64,000 nt of DNA. Origin: Undibacterium hunanense. GTDB lineage: Bacteria > Pseudomonadota > Gammaproteobacteria > Burkholderiales > Burkholderiaceae_D. Below the pieces are notes generated by a model. It worked only from the letters and a program-made list of their open reading frames with translations. It was not told the origin of the DNA and made no database searches. The position numbers were made by a program, and so were the translations under genes. Positions within the stretch are counted from its first letter, which is position 1. Each line of letters starts with the position of its first letter. The stretch covers positions 124,001 through 188,000 of the forward strand of contig NZ_JACOGF010000002.1 of NCBI RefSeq assembly GCF_014284335.1, in the 5' to 3' direction. Of this stretch, positions 1-8,925 are shown piece by piece.

Positions 1-2286
1 AGAACCATGAACCGCCTGGCCAATGCGACCGAGCAATTCAAGAAAGGCCAGCATGCAGTACGCATGTCAGTGACTGGTACGGCAGAAGCACGTGCGCTGG
101 CGCTGACCTTCAACAACATGGCGAATGAAGTGCAATCCCTGTTGCTGACCTTGCAACGCAGCCAGCGTGACCATAGTGAGCAATTACATTTCACCTGGCA
201 ATTGCTGCATGCCTTGCCGATACCGATATTCTTCCAGGATCAGCATGGTATATGCAGGCGTGTGAACCATGCCTGGGAATTGATGTTTGAACTGAGTGCA
301 GAACAGGTAATCGGCCATCCCATGCCTGCTCTCTTCAGCGACGAAAGCATGCCTGGCATGTCCAGTCTTCCACTGATGCCGGAGGATGCCGACGACACGG
401 TAAAACGGGTGACCGAGGCGAGGGCGCATGTCGCCGGTAAACATCTGGATGTGATCTTTTACCAGGCTAACCTGACCAATGTCGATGGCGAGGCGGTTGG
501 CAGTATCGGTGCGCTGATCGACATCACTGAACGCATTCAGGCGCAGGCAGCACTGGCCGCAGAAAACGAAAAAGTGGAAACCACGCTCGCCTCGATCGGC
601 GATGCCGTCATCAGTACCGATGTGGATGGCCGTATCCTGATGCTCAATAAACTGGCACAGCAACTGAGTGGCTGGAGCAGGGAAGAGGCATGTGAGCATC
701 ATTTACAGGATGTCTTTTTTCTGGCCGACGCGGCCAGCAGGGGCGGATTGGGTGATTTTGTCAGCAATATCTGCAATAGCGAAGATGTCTTGCAGGCCAG
801 CAGCCAGATCCTGGCTGCCCGTGGTGGCAAGCAGATAGAAGTGGATTACACGGCTGCGCCGATACGCCAGAAAGACGGCAGCGTCACCGGTTGTGTACTG
901 GTGTTCCGCGATGTCAGTGAACGTCGGCAACTGATGCAGCAACTTTCCTGGCAGGCGGGCCACGATGTGCTGACCGGGCTGGAAAACCGGGCCTCGCTGG
1001 CCGAACGTTTCAGCCTGGCCATCAATAGCGCCCGTGAACAGCAATGCTGGCTGGCGGTGTGCTTGCTTGATCTGGATTATTTCCAGGCCGTCAATGAAAA
1101 ATATGGACATGAATTCGCCGACAAATTATTGCAGCAGGTAGCGCGACGCCTGGAAATCAGCGTCGGTTCCAGCAATAGCGTGGCCAGGCTGGGCGGGGAT
1201 GAATTTGTCGTGCTCTTGCACAATCAGACCGATGTCGCCGGGGTGGAACTGAACCTCGCGCTGCTGTTGGCCGAACTGGCACAACCCTATGACATCGAAC
1301 AGCGCACGGTCAGCATGTCGGCCAGCATAGGGGTGGCGATTTATCCGCGTGACGATATCAATGCCGATACCTTGTTGCGCTGTGCCGACCAGGCCATGTA
1401 CCAGGCAAAACTGAGTGGCCGCAATCAATTTCATCTGTTTGATGCCGAACAAGACCAGCAATTGCGCACCCATCATAACCAGCGTGCCCGCGTCCGCCAG
1501 GCTCTGCATGAGAGTGAACTGTGCCTGTACTTCCAGCCCAAGGTCAATATGCGTCTGGGTCATGTAACAGGCATGGAAGCGCTGCTGCGCTGGCAGCATC
1601 CGGAACATGGCATCGTTGGCCCGCTGGAATTCTTGCCGCTGGTTGAACACACGGATCTGATCATCGATATCGGTGACTGGGTCTTGCAGCAGGCTATGGA
1701 ACAGTTGCGGCAATGGAACCGTGAACACCGGCAATGGATAGTCAGCGTGAATATTGCTGCCCGTCATTTTCAGAGCAAGGATTTTTTACCGCGCCTGCGC
1801 AAGATACTGGCTGACTATCCGGATGTGGCGCCAGAACGCCTGGAAATAGAAATCCTTGAATCTGCTGCCATACAGGATATCCAGCACGTGCGTGAAGTCA
1901 TGCTGGCCAGCCAGAAACTGGGCGTCAGCTTTGCACTGGATGATTTCGGCACCGGTTATTCTTCCCTGTCTTACCTCAAACGCCTGCCTGCCAATACCCT
2001 GAAAATCGACCAGAGCTTTGTACGCGACATGCTCGACGACAAGGATGACCTGGCCGTGATCAGTGCTGTCATCGGACTGGCGCGCGCATTCAATCGCGAA
2101 GTGATCGCCGAAGGTGTGGAAAGTGCAGAACATGGTGTCGCCCTGATGCGGCTTGGCTGCATGCTGGCACAAGGCTATGGCGTGGCGCGGCCCATGCCGG
2201 CACTACAGGTCAGTGACTGGGCAAAAAGTTACATCATGCCGGCGATATGGGGGCAGGATAAAGACCTGCACTGGGAAGGTGCCTGA
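1..2286 (+). CDS. HAMP-PAS-PAS-GGDEF-EAL cyclic-di-GMP protein, 5' end outside window
   Basis: Cyclic-di-GMP turnover enzyme. The frame is open from base 1, and the first residues (LANATEQFKKG, then TFNNMANEV) look like the end of a HAMP linker. A membrane-bound N-terminus therefore probably lies upstream, and the ATG at 7 is unlikely to be the true start. Counting from that ATG there are two PAS domains (about 60-175 and 185-310), a GGDEF domain (about 315-475, motif RLGGDEF) and an EAL domain (about 490-740, motif MEALLRW, then DDFGTGYSSLSYLK). Both catalytic signatures look intact, so either diguanylate cyclase or phosphodiesterase activity is possible. No RxxD inhibitory site precedes GGDEF. 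A bidirectional terminator follows. Confidence 0.93.
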   Translation, partial: RTMNRLANATEQFKKGQHAVRMSVTGTAEARALALTFNNMANEVQSLLLTLQRSQRDHSEQLHFTWQLLHALPIPIFFQDQHGICRRVNHAWELMFELSAEQVIGHPMPALFSDESMPGMSSLPLMPEDADDTVKRVTEARAHVAGKHLDVIFYQANLTNVDGEAVGSIGALIDITERIQAQAALAAENEKVETTLASIGDAVISTDVDGRILMLNKLAQQLSGWSREEACEHHLQDVFFLADAASRGGLGDFVSNICNSEDVLQASSQILAARGGKQIEVDYTAAPIRQKDGSVTGCVLVFRDVSERRQLMQQLSWQAGHDVLTGLENRASLAERFSLAINSAREQQCWLAVCLLDLDYFQAVNEKYGHEFADKLLQQVARRLEISVGSSNSVARLGGDEFVVLLHNQTDVAGVELNLALLLAELAQPYDIEQRTVSMSASIGVAIYPRDDINADTLLRCADQAMYQAKLSGRNQFHLFDAEQDQQLRTHHNQRARVRQALHESELCLYFQPKVNMRLGHVTGMEALLRWQHPEHGIVGPLEFLPLVEHTDLIIDIGDWVLQQAMEQLRQWNREHRQWIVSVNIAARHFQSKDFLPRLRKILADYPDVAPERLEIEILESAAIQDIQHVREVMLASQKLGVSFALDDFGTGYSSLSYLKRLPANTLKIDQSFVRDMLDDKDDLAVISAVIGLARAFNREVIAEGVESAEHGVALMRLGCMLAQGYGVARPMPALQVSDWAKSYIMPAIWGQDKDLHWEGA

Positions 2287-2335
2287 ACAAATTGATGGCA
2301 GGCAGGGTGATGTGAGCCTGGATAATCAGTGACAT

Positions 2336-2373
2336 AAAAAAAGCGAATCATGGATGATGATTCGCTTTTTTTT
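2336..2373. terminator. Bidirectional intrinsic terminator
   Basis: An 8-bp stem GCGAATCA/TGATTCGC with a 7-nt loop is flanked by an A run on the left and a T run on the right. It sits between the convergent ends of the GGDEF/EAL gene and the S46 peptidase gene and can serve both. Confidence 0.9.
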
Positions 2374-2388
2374 ACCTAGAAAACCCGT

Positions 2389-4524
2389 TTATTTCGCCGG
2401 GTATTTGATCGTCATTTCCTTCAGCACATTGTCGGCATGGTCCACTTCGCTCATGACCCACAGCATATAGCGGATATCGACATGAATTGCCCTGGTGATG
2501 GCGCTGTCAAAATACCAGTCCTTGGTAATCGATTCGTAAGTGGAATCAAAATTCAGACCTACCAGCTCACCATTCTTGTTCAATACTGCTGAACCGGAAT
2601 TGCCACCAGTTGTATCCGCAGTGGACAGGAAATTCACCGGCACGCTATTCAATACCTTGTCCTTGAATATGCCGTAGTGTTTGTCCTTGATACTGGCCAG
2701 CAGATTGACCGGTGCTTCGAAAGGCGCTTTGCCGGTATCTTTTTCCAGTATGCCTTCTACCGTGGTAAATGGTCCCTTGCTGATGCCATCACGCGGCGTG
2801 TACGGTGCTACCGTGCCGTAGGTGACACGCAAGGTGGAGTTGGCATCGGGATATACAGGTTTGCCGATAGACTTCTTCCATGCAATCACAGCCTGCATGT
2901 ACTGCGGGATGATGCGTTCCAGATTGCCATCCACTTCCTTGCGCTGGTTTTCCAGTGCCATGTCTATTTCATGCAGCTTGATGGCCAGACGTATGAAGGC
3001 GTCGTCGGATGCGTCGAAGGCTGCGCGGTTCTTGTTCAACCAGCCCAGTCGTGTTGCCGTATTACCCAACTGACTTTGCTGATACAGGCTGACCACGCTT
3101 TCCGGCGCTGGCAGCAAGGCGTCCAGTCCTGGTGGGTGAGCCTGTTCCGGTAATTTGTTATAGCGTTGCAGGGCAGCTGTAAAGCGCGCCTGATCGACGT
3201 TTGGCAGATAAGACTGTTCGAGCCGGTTCAGGCGGCCAGCGATGAAAGACAATTCGCGCTGCTGATAATCGGCATGCCGTTCGACATCCGGTTTTTCACT
3301 TTCGATGGCAACGCGGTACAGCGTACGCGCACTTTTCAGCATCTCGCCGGTATGGATGATGGTCCATGCGGTTTCCTGTTCGGACAATGCCATGTCACTG
3401 GCGATGACGGCATCCAGTTCAGACAGCAGAGCCTTGTTGTCGCCATGCTGTTTATACCAGGCGCGGAAATCGGCATCCTGACCATCCTTGATGGCAGCCA
3501 GATCCTTGCGGGCAAAGCCTGCCAGCAGGCCTTCGGTTTTTTTCAAGCCGTTATTGATGCCTTTGACCACGCTGGCATAACGTACTTCAGCCGTCTTGTT
3601 GCCTTCACTGGCCGCCTGGATGACGGCAATATCGGCCTTCGATTCAGCCACCTTGGCCGGATAACTGCGGTCACGCGCAAAGCGAATTTCCGCCGGCAAC
3701 TTGTAACGGCTGGTGCGTCCCGGGTAACCCGCCAGCAAGATCGGGTCACCATTCTTCAGACCCTGTGCTGATACCACGAGGAAGTCTTTGGACTGATACG
3801 GGATATTCTCGGCAGACGGGTCAGCAGGACGGCCATCCTTGCCCACATAAGCGCGCAGGAAAGAATAATCGCCAGTGTGCCGTGGCCATTCAAAATTATC
3901 GACCTCACCACCAAAATTGCCTATCTTGTCAGACGGTGCATACACTAGCCTGACGTCACGTATCATCATCTGGCGTATGCGGTAGTACTCCAGCCCGCGA
4001 TGGAAGCTGGGTACGGAACAGCGATAGGCCTTGTCCTGTTCACAGTCGGCAATCAGGGCCTTGATGCGGTTTTCCACCTGTTCATGGCGGGCCCGGCCAG
4101 ACATGCCGGCCGTTAATCCCTTCAACACCTGGTCAGTGACGTTTTCTACCTTGTCGGTGATGTACATGTGTGCATCCGGTCCGGCAGGCAGTTCCTCTGC
4201 CTTGGTACGGGCCAGGAAACCTTCGCTGATGTAATTCTTTTCTGCCGTGGAATTTCTTTGTATGGCCTTGTAGGCGCAGTGATGATTGGTTACCGCCAGC
4301 CCGCTGTTCGACACAAAAGAGGCAGAACAGCCGCCCAGCGACACCATGGTATTGAGCGGGTGCTTGCTCAAATCCGCCAGTTTTTCAGCAGGGATTGTGA
4401 TGCCTATGCGTTTGAGTTCGGATTTTAACTGGGGTAACTGATGTGGTTGCCATTGGCCTTCGTCGGCATGGGCGGATGAAACAGCACCGGCAACGGCCAG
4501 TGTCAGCGTGATAACTTTGAACAA
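2389..4524 (-). CDS. S46 family dipeptidyl-peptidase (DPP7/DPP11-like), secreted
   Basis: Serine exopeptidase that removes dipeptides from the N-terminus of peptides in the periplasm. I chose the TTG at 4524: GGAG lies 6 nt upstream, and translation from it gives a clean signal peptide (MFKVITLTLAVAGAVSSAHA). The upstream ATG at 4575 would add 17 residues that spoil the signal. The 711-residue length fits S46. Catalytic signatures are TNHHC (about 79-83), the GGEVDNFEWPRHTGD block, and TTGGNSGSAV with the nucleophilic Ser near the C-terminus. The stretch after the Ser reads LNFDSTYES. In characterised S46 enzymes, as I recall, the residue after FD helps set P1 specificity (Gly or Arg); here it is Ser, so substrate preference cannot be called. 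Single gene with a shared terminator. Confidence 0.92.
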   Translation of the reverse strand: MFKVITLTLAVAGAVSSAHADEGQWQPHQLPQLKSELKRIGITIPAEKLADLSKHPLNTMVSLGGCSASFVSNSGLAVTNHHCAYKAIQRNSTAEKNYISEGFLARTKAEELPAGPDAHMYITDKVENVTDQVLKGLTAGMSGRARHEQVENRIKALIADCEQDKAYRCSVPSFHRGLEYYRIRQMMIRDVRLVYAPSDKIGNFGGEVDNFEWPRHTGDYSFLRAYVGKDGRPADPSAENIPYQSKDFLVVSAQGLKNGDPILLAGYPGRTSRYKLPAEIRFARDRSYPAKVAESKADIAVIQAASEGNKTAEVRYASVVKGINNGLKKTEGLLAGFARKDLAAIKDGQDADFRAWYKQHGDNKALLSELDAVIASDMALSEQETAWTIIHTGEMLKSARTLYRVAIESEKPDVERHADYQQRELSFIAGRLNRLEQSYLPNVDQARFTAALQRYNKLPEQAHPPGLDALLPAPESVVSLYQQSQLGNTATRLGWLNKNRAAFDASDDAFIRLAIKLHEIDMALENQRKEVDGNLERIIPQYMQAVIAWKKSIGKPVYPDANSTLRVTYGTVAPYTPRDGISKGPFTTVEGILEKDTGKAPFEAPVNLLASIKDKHYGIFKDKVLNSVPVNFLSTADTTGGNSGSAVLNKNGELVGLNFDSTYESITKDWYFDSAITRAIHVDIRYMLWVMSEVDHADNVLKEMTIKYPAK

Positions 4525-4885
4525 ATTGGTCTCCAACGAGGTAAAACATACGGGCGGCAGTATAGCTGTACCCATGAGCAGAAAATAGCTGGCCTACAGG
4601 AAATGCTGAAAAAATGCGGCGAAACACAGCAAAGTGCGGTGATTCCCGGTCTAATTTTTCTTTTGCATATAAAAATGACAGGAAATCCTGGTAATAGCAG
4701 TCAGTTACAGACACATATCCCTAAATTTAGTTCCTGCCTTGCCCAACCGCAAGTGCATATTATTTTCATTATTTCACCAAATGGAATAATAAATTATAAA
4801 TCATGAGGATTCTCTTTGTGCTGTTAATGACAGACACTGCAATCCATGGCCTCACTTTAGGCCGTTTACCTGACAGGAGATCATC

Positions 4886-5542
4886 ATGTCCCGTGCATTT
4901 GCCGATATCAGCTTCACCCCCAGTGTCAAAGCAGCACAAAGCCTGTATGGCAGCCGGGAAGACAATCTTGGTTTTGAACTGGTGGATGAAAAGCGTGACC
5001 ATTTGCTGGAGCGTGACAGCGAATTCCTGCAGGCGCGCGACAGTTTTTATCAGGCGACGGTGTCTGAAAACGGCTGGCCGTATGTGCAGCATCGCGGAGG
5101 CCCGGCGGGTTTCCTGAAAGTGTTCGATGCCAAAACCATAGGCTATGCCGACTTTGCTGGCAATGCACAATACCTGAGCGTGGGGAACCTGTTTGCGAAT
5201 GACAGGATTTCGCTGATCCTGATCGATTATCCCAGGCGGCGGCGTATGAAAATCTGGGGCCGGGCCCGTATCGTCCACGAACATGAAGAGCCTGAGCTTA
5301 TCGCCAGGCTGGCCATGCCTGCTTACCGCGCCCGGATTGAACGCGCCATCATCATCACGATCGAGGCCGTAGAGTGGAATTGTCCACAACACATCACCCC
5401 CAGGTTTACCGGGGCCGAAGTGCAGGAGATGATGGCAACAGTGCTGGAAGAAAACCAGCAACTGAAGCAGCAACTAAAGCAGCAATTGCAGAGATTGCAG
5501 CAATCACTAGCGGCTGGCCGGGGAGTCGGCTCTGCGATGTGA
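4886..5542 (+). CDS. Pyridoxamine 5'-phosphate oxidase-family flavin-binding protein
   Basis: Split-barrel FMN-binding protein of the PPOX-like superfamily, 218 residues. AGGAGAT lies just upstream of the ATG. The core runs from about 45 to 150 (FYQATVSENGWPYVQHRGG, GYADFAGNAQYLSVGN, RRRRMKIWGRARI) and matches the pattern of uncharacterised pyridoxamine-oxidase-like proteins. The C-terminal 40 residues form a Gln-rich amphipathic stretch (QQLKQQLKQQLQRLQQ) that predicts a coiled coil and perhaps dimerisation. No signal peptide, so cytoplasmic. Substrate unknown. Monocistronic by spacing; the next small gene has its own promoter-like sequence. Confidence 0.85.
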   Translation: MSRAFADISFTPSVKAAQSLYGSREDNLGFELVDEKRDHLLERDSEFLQARDSFYQATVSENGWPYVQHRGGPAGFLKVFDAKTIGYADFAGNAQYLSVGNLFANDRISLILIDYPRRRRMKIWGRARIVHEHEEPELIARLAMPAYRARIERAIIITIEAVEWNCPQHITPRFTGAEVQEMMATVLEENQQLKQQLKQQLQRLQQSLAAGRGVGSAM

Positions 5543-5569
5543 CATGGGTTTGCCGTGGGCAGCTATAAT
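5539..5569 (+). promoter_or_regulatory. Candidate sigma-70 promoter for the DUF1737 gene
   Basis: A perfect TATAAT at 5564-5569 has a weak -35 (GTGACA, 5539-5544) 19 nt upstream. It lies 27 nt before the ATG at 5597, which supports that ATG over the in-frame ATG at 5555. Confidence 0.45.
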
Positions 5570-5596
5570 GGGAAACCCACAGCAAAGACAGGCACC

Positions 5597-5794
5597 ATGA
5601 AACTCTATCGTTATCTGACCGGCCCCGACGACAAGGCATTCTGCCTGCGTGTATCTGAAGCGCTCAATAAGGGCTGGACCTTATATGGGGGACCAACCCT
5701 GAGTTTTAACGGCGAGCACACGATAGCCGGTCAGGCCATCATCAAGGAAGTGGACGGCGAATTTTCAGCCGGTCTGGACTTGTCCGCCATGTAA
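5597..5794 (+). CDS. DUF1737 domain small protein
   Basis: 65-residue cytoplasmic protein (MKLYRYLTGPDDKAFCLRV...). It has the DUF1737 pattern: short N-terminal strand, VSEALNKGWTLYGGPTLSF, then a second strand and AIIKEV. Function unknown. The start at 5597 is preferred because the longer frame would begin inside the TATAAT-containing promoter and because family members start MKLYRYL. The stop region is a 10-nt tandem repeat. Confidence 0.8.
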   Translation: MKLYRYLTGPDDKAFCLRVSEALNKGWTLYGGPTLSFNGEHTIAGQAIIKEVDGEFSAGLDLSAM

Positions 5795-5810
5795 TGTTTG
5801 GTAATGCTGT
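5791..5810 (+). repeat. 10-nt tandem repeat spanning the stop codon
   Basis: Two units, GTAATGTTTG and GTAATGCTGT, each carry a TAA. The first TAA (5792) is the stop of the DUF1737 gene; the second (5802) is in another frame. Confidence 0.6.
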
Positions 5811-5812
5811 TA

Positions 5813-5832
5813 TGTACCGGTCATCCGGTACA
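5813..5832. other. 8-bp perfect inverted repeat
   Basis: TGTACCGG, loop TCAT, CCGGTACA, in the 67-bp gap between the DUF1737 and CPBP genes. No U tract follows. It could be a weak transcript end or an operator. Confidence 0.45.
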
Positions 5833-5861
5833 GCACCCGTTCTGCTCTCTCCTTCCTACTT

Positions 5862-6677
5862 ATGAAACAGCAACACGAGCAATTTCCCTCGGCGCTGGAA
5901 GCAGTTTTTCTGGTCGCCTTTCTGATGGGCGTGGAATTTGTCATCAACGCCGGTTTTTACGATATGCGTTCCGTGCTGGGAATGGACCCCGCGCACATGA
6001 TAGGCATCGTCTTTTTGTTGGCCAATGCCGTGCTATTTACGGTACTGCTGCATTATAAGAAGATGACTTATTCATCGCTGTTTCATGCATCCCGTACCCC
6101 GGTCATGGCTACCGTGACCTTGCTGGGTGTGCCGGTACTGATGCTGGTGCCGGCATTGTCGCTACTGATCATGCTGCTGGAACAAGTGCTGGTGCAATGG
6201 ATGCCGGTACCTGTGGCGCAACAAAAGGTGTTTGACCAGATGATGCTGAGCGGTTTGTCATCCATCGTCACCGCCTGCCTGATCGCCCCGGTGGTGGAAG
6301 AAATGCTGTTTCGCGGGATTATCCTGCGCAGTTTCCTGAATCAGTATTCACGCTGGCAGGCCATATTCGTGTCTGCCCTGCTGTTCGGTTTTGCGCATCT
6401 GAACATTTACCAGTTTTTTGCCGCCTTGCTGCTGGGCGGCCTGTGTGGATGGCTGTATGAACGCAGCCGTTCTTTATGGCCTGGCATTATTTTGCACGCC
6501 AGCTATAACAGTCTGGCGATGCTGGTGGAAAGGCTGGCAGTATCCGGCGAAGACTGGCAACCAACAACGGCACATTGGTTGATCGCCATTGTGCTGCTGG
6601 TCATTGGTGCTGGCCTGCTGCACAAATTGCTGCGACAGCAGGCTTTGCCGCCGCTGGAAAAACCGGCGGATAAATAA
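5862..6677 (+). CDS. CPBP family intramembrane glutamic endopeptidase
   Basis: Integral membrane protein of 271 residues with about seven to eight hydrophobic segments. The three CPBP (CAAX-processing/bacteriocin-protection) motifs are present: EEMLFRG (EExxxR), FGFAHLN (FxxxH) and HASYN (HxxxN). These supply the catalytic Glu, Arg and His residues inside the membrane. Some relatives process prenylated proteins, regulate anti-sigma factors or protect against bacteriocins; the substrate here is unknown. No good ribosome-binding site precedes the ATG (CTCCTTCCTACTT), so initiation may be weak. A strong terminator follows directly. Confidence 0.9.
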   Translation: MKQQHEQFPSALEAVFLVAFLMGVEFVINAGFYDMRSVLGMDPAHMIGIVFLLANAVLFTVLLHYKKMTYSSLFHASRTPVMATVTLLGVPVLMLVPALSLLIMLLEQVLVQWMPVPVAQQKVFDQMMLSGLSSIVTACLIAPVVEEMLFRGIILRSFLNQYSRWQAIFVSALLFGFAHLNIYQFFAALLLGGLCGWLYERSRSLWPGIILHASYNSLAMLVERLAVSGEDWQPTTAHWLIAIVLLVIGAGLLHKLLRQQALPPLEKPADK

Positions 6678-6684
6678 CAGAACA

Positions 6685-6717
6685 GGGGGAAGCGTTAACT
6701 GCTTCCCCCGGTTTTTT
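6685..6717 (+). terminator. Intrinsic terminator after the CPBP gene
   Basis: Stem GGGGGAAGC/GCTTCCCCC with loop GTTAACT, followed by GG and a six-T run. The T run touches the stop codon of the convergent gene. Confidence 0.9.
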
Positions 6718-7813
6718 AGTCTGGTTGCATTTCGCGTTTCAGGCGACGCTGTACTTCCCAATCCAGTTCAGTGTCGCGTTTCTTTTCCAGTGCATCGATA
6801 TGGCGCAGTTTTTTGCCTTCGACAAACTGGCCGGACAACAGCAGGCGAGGTTTGCTGCTGGCTGATACCATGCCATGTGTCGCCCAGCGTGAACGTGGCA
6901 AGGTGGTACCGGCCAGGATGCCGTAATCGCTGCCGCAACTGATACCTTTTTCACCAATCACGGATTCGCCAGACTTGATGTACTTGGCGGCATAAATCGT
7001 GGCTTTGGTGGCGATCCAGCGTCCGCAATGGATTTCGCCGCGCAGGCTGCTGATTTCGCCGGTAGCACGCAAGCTGCCCCAGGTACTGATGTCACCCTGG
7101 CTGCACAGGCTGTCGACTTCCAGGTTACCCTGGCAAATCACGACGGCAGCAAACAGGCTGCCTTCGACCTGAACGTCGGTTTCGCTGAACAACTCACCCT
7201 GGCAATTGCAGTCACCGGCGACATGGATGCCGGCAGCCGACAGATGTCCGCCGATGAACTGGATTTCACCTGCTTCCAGTACATCGTCGAGTTGTACGTT
7301 ACCGTGGCAGTCCAGATCAGCACAGGTCAGGTAACCCAGTGCCTGGATATCGCCATAGCCACCGAAGGCATCATGATGATCATGACGCGCCAGGATGGCC
7401 GGGTGCACCAGTTGATGAATGAAATTACTTTCACCTGCGACAGGCTTGCGCTGATCCAGTTCCAGCATACGTGCCATCCAGTCGGCACTGCAGCCGGTTT
7501 TCAGCAGGTATTCCACTTCGATATTGCCACCTGCATCCAGCGTATGGCCAACATACAGTGATTGCACGCGGATATCGCCGGTCACCGTCAATTTACCCAG
7601 ACAAAATACTTCTTCTGCTTCCAGGTCACCATCAATCAGGCAGTCACCGCCCACGATCAACTGGGTGGTGATCAGGGCATCGCCCTGTACATGTACGTCA
7701 CCCGTACTGGCAAATTGCTTGCGTTTCAGGCGTGTGGTCTGCACCGGTAAAGGCGCAGGAAGAATGACGGGCGCGGTGATTTTACTGGCCACGGAGGAAG
7801 TGCGCTTGGACAT
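6716..7813 (-). CDS. Cysteine-rich beta-helix protein, polymer-forming/bactofilin-like
   Basis: 365-residue protein with many short strands separated by turns of the type VxGD, GNIEV, GDCNCQGE and QGDIST. This suggests a right-handed beta-helix related to polymer-forming cytoskeletal proteins, though it is much longer than a typical bactofilin (about 100-200 residues). About a dozen cysteines sit mostly in the turns, which is unusual for this fold. No signal peptide. The C-terminus (about 330-365) is charged (EKKRDTELDWEVQRRLKREM). Start placed at the ATG at 7813, preceded by AAGG; the 23 extra residues of the longer frame look non-coding. Probably a cytoplasmic scaffold; exact role unknown. 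Confidence 0.7.
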   Translation of the reverse strand: MSKRTSSVASKITAPVILPAPLPVQTTRLKRKQFASTGDVHVQGDALITTQLIVGGDCLIDGDLEAEEVFCLGKLTVTGDIRVQSLYVGHTLDAGGNIEVEYLLKTGCSADWMARMLELDQRKPVAGESNFIHQLVHPAILARHDHHDAFGGYGDIQALGYLTCADLDCHGNVQLDDVLEAGEIQFIGGHLSAAGIHVAGDCNCQGELFSETDVQVEGSLFAAVVICQGNLEVDSLCSQGDISTWGSLRATGEISSLRGEIHCGRWIATKATIYAAKYIKSGESVIGEKGISCGSDYGILAGTTLPRSRWATHGMVSASSKPRLLLSGQFVEGKKLRHIDALEKKRDTELDWEVQRRLKREMQPD

Positions 7814-7964
7814 GGTAAGCCTTGCAAGAAAAATGGTAATCGGGAAAAAATCGCAGAATGGTAATAGCGGATACGGCGGCATTATCCCAGAGTTTGACCG
7901 TCAGTCGCCATCTGGATTGAAGGTATTGGCTGCGCTGGCTGTATTGCCGGTGCTACCGGTCAAC

Positions 7965-8447
7965 TCAGGATGGCAAGGCGTCCAGCCGGCCAGCTTCTGC
8001 CAGCTCGCGGATGATGCGTACGGTTTCCACGTCGGCTTCGTGGTAGGCCGATTTACGGTATTCGTTATACATGTCATTTTCGGCATCATGCTGCGCGCTT
8101 TGGCCATTGTCATAGCTGAAGCGCACAAACAGTGCCTCGGGCTGCGGTTCTTCTATGCTCATGCGCAGCGTGGAATGCGGGATTTCCTTCTGTGCTGCGA
8201 CATCGTAATGCACATGTTCCAGATGCACGAAACTGACACGGTCAGTGACTTCCAGCTCGCCATATTTCAGCGTACGCGTCATGCCGGCCTCGGTGCGCTC
8301 CATGATCAGGGCGTCATCCAGATAAGATACGAATATTTTAGGTAATTCTGCCCTTAATACCAGGCCACGCCACAATTGCTCGCGGGTGATGACTTCTATC
8401 ATGGGATTGCTTAAATCATTGATTTCTACCAAATGCTCAAATTTCAT
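7965..8447 (-). CDS. DUF1857 / AtaL-like SRPBCC-fold protein
   Basis: 160-residue protein starting MKFEHLVEIND, the usual opening of DUF1857 (AtaL-like, START/SRPBCC ligand-binding fold). The family motif REQLWRGLVLRAELP follows at about residue 20. AAGGTG precedes the ATG at 8447; the 22-residue longer frame has no site. Cytoplasmic. The fold usually binds a small hydrophobic ligand, but no substrate is known. It lies downstream of the CheY-like regulator on the same strand, separated by 111 bp, so co-transcription is possible but not shown. Confidence 0.85.
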   Translation of the reverse strand: MKFEHLVEINDLSNPMIEVITREQLWRGLVLRAELPKIFVSYLDDALIMERTEAGMTRTLKYGELEVTDRVSFVHLEHVHYDVAAQKEIPHSTLRMSIEEPQPEALFVRFSYDNGQSAQHDAENDMYNEYRKSAYHEADVETVRIIRELAEAGRLDALPS

Positions 8448-8558
8448 GGGACACCTTTTTTCAGTAACCCATAGTTTACCTTGCCTGCCCGGTATTGTAA
8501 GCATTGTGAGCAAATTCCATACTGGAAAGCAGTTTCATCATGCCAATATGCCAGCAAT

Positions 8559-8924
8559 TCATTTGCGCAAGACCTTGTTGACCAGGTCCATAAATTGTTG
8601 ATAACGGATGGGTTTTGCCATATAGGCATCACAACCGGCTGCCATGAAGCGTTCTTCATCGCCATGCATGGAAAAAGCGGTTAATGCCATGATGCGGATA
8701 TGTGCAGTAGCAGCGTCATTTCTCAGCAGGCGCACTGCTGTCATACCGTCAATACCGGGCAATTGCATATCCATCAAGATCAGGTCCGGCATCTGTTCTT
8801 TCGCATAACGCAGGCCCACTTCTGCATCAACCGCCTGCAATACTTCATGACCGGCATTATTGAGCAGAAAGGACGCCAGTTTCATATTGACAGGGTTGTC
8901 TTCCACGATCAGTACGCGTGCCAT
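8559..8924 (-). CDS. Single-domain (CheY-like) response regulator
   Basis: 121-residue receiver domain with no output domain. The acidic pocket is VEDN (about 7-10), the phospho-acceptor Asp lies in LILMDMQLPGIDG, and the Thr (ALTAF) and Lys (MAKPI) switch residues are present. The ATG at 8924 follows the upstream kinase's TGA by one base (TGACATG) and has AGAGGAAA upstream, so the two are translationally linked. Probably a phosphorelay shuttle or diffusible output of the hybrid kinase. It resembles the DivK type of regulator, but pathway identity cannot be settled here. Confidence 0.9.
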   Translation of the reverse strand: MARVLIVEDNPVNMKLASFLLNNAGHEVLQAVDAEVGLRYAKEQMPDLILMDMQLPGIDGMTAVRLLRNDAATAHIRIMALTAFSMHGDEERFMAAGCDAYMAKPIRYQQFMDLVNKVLRK

Positions 8925-8925
8925 G

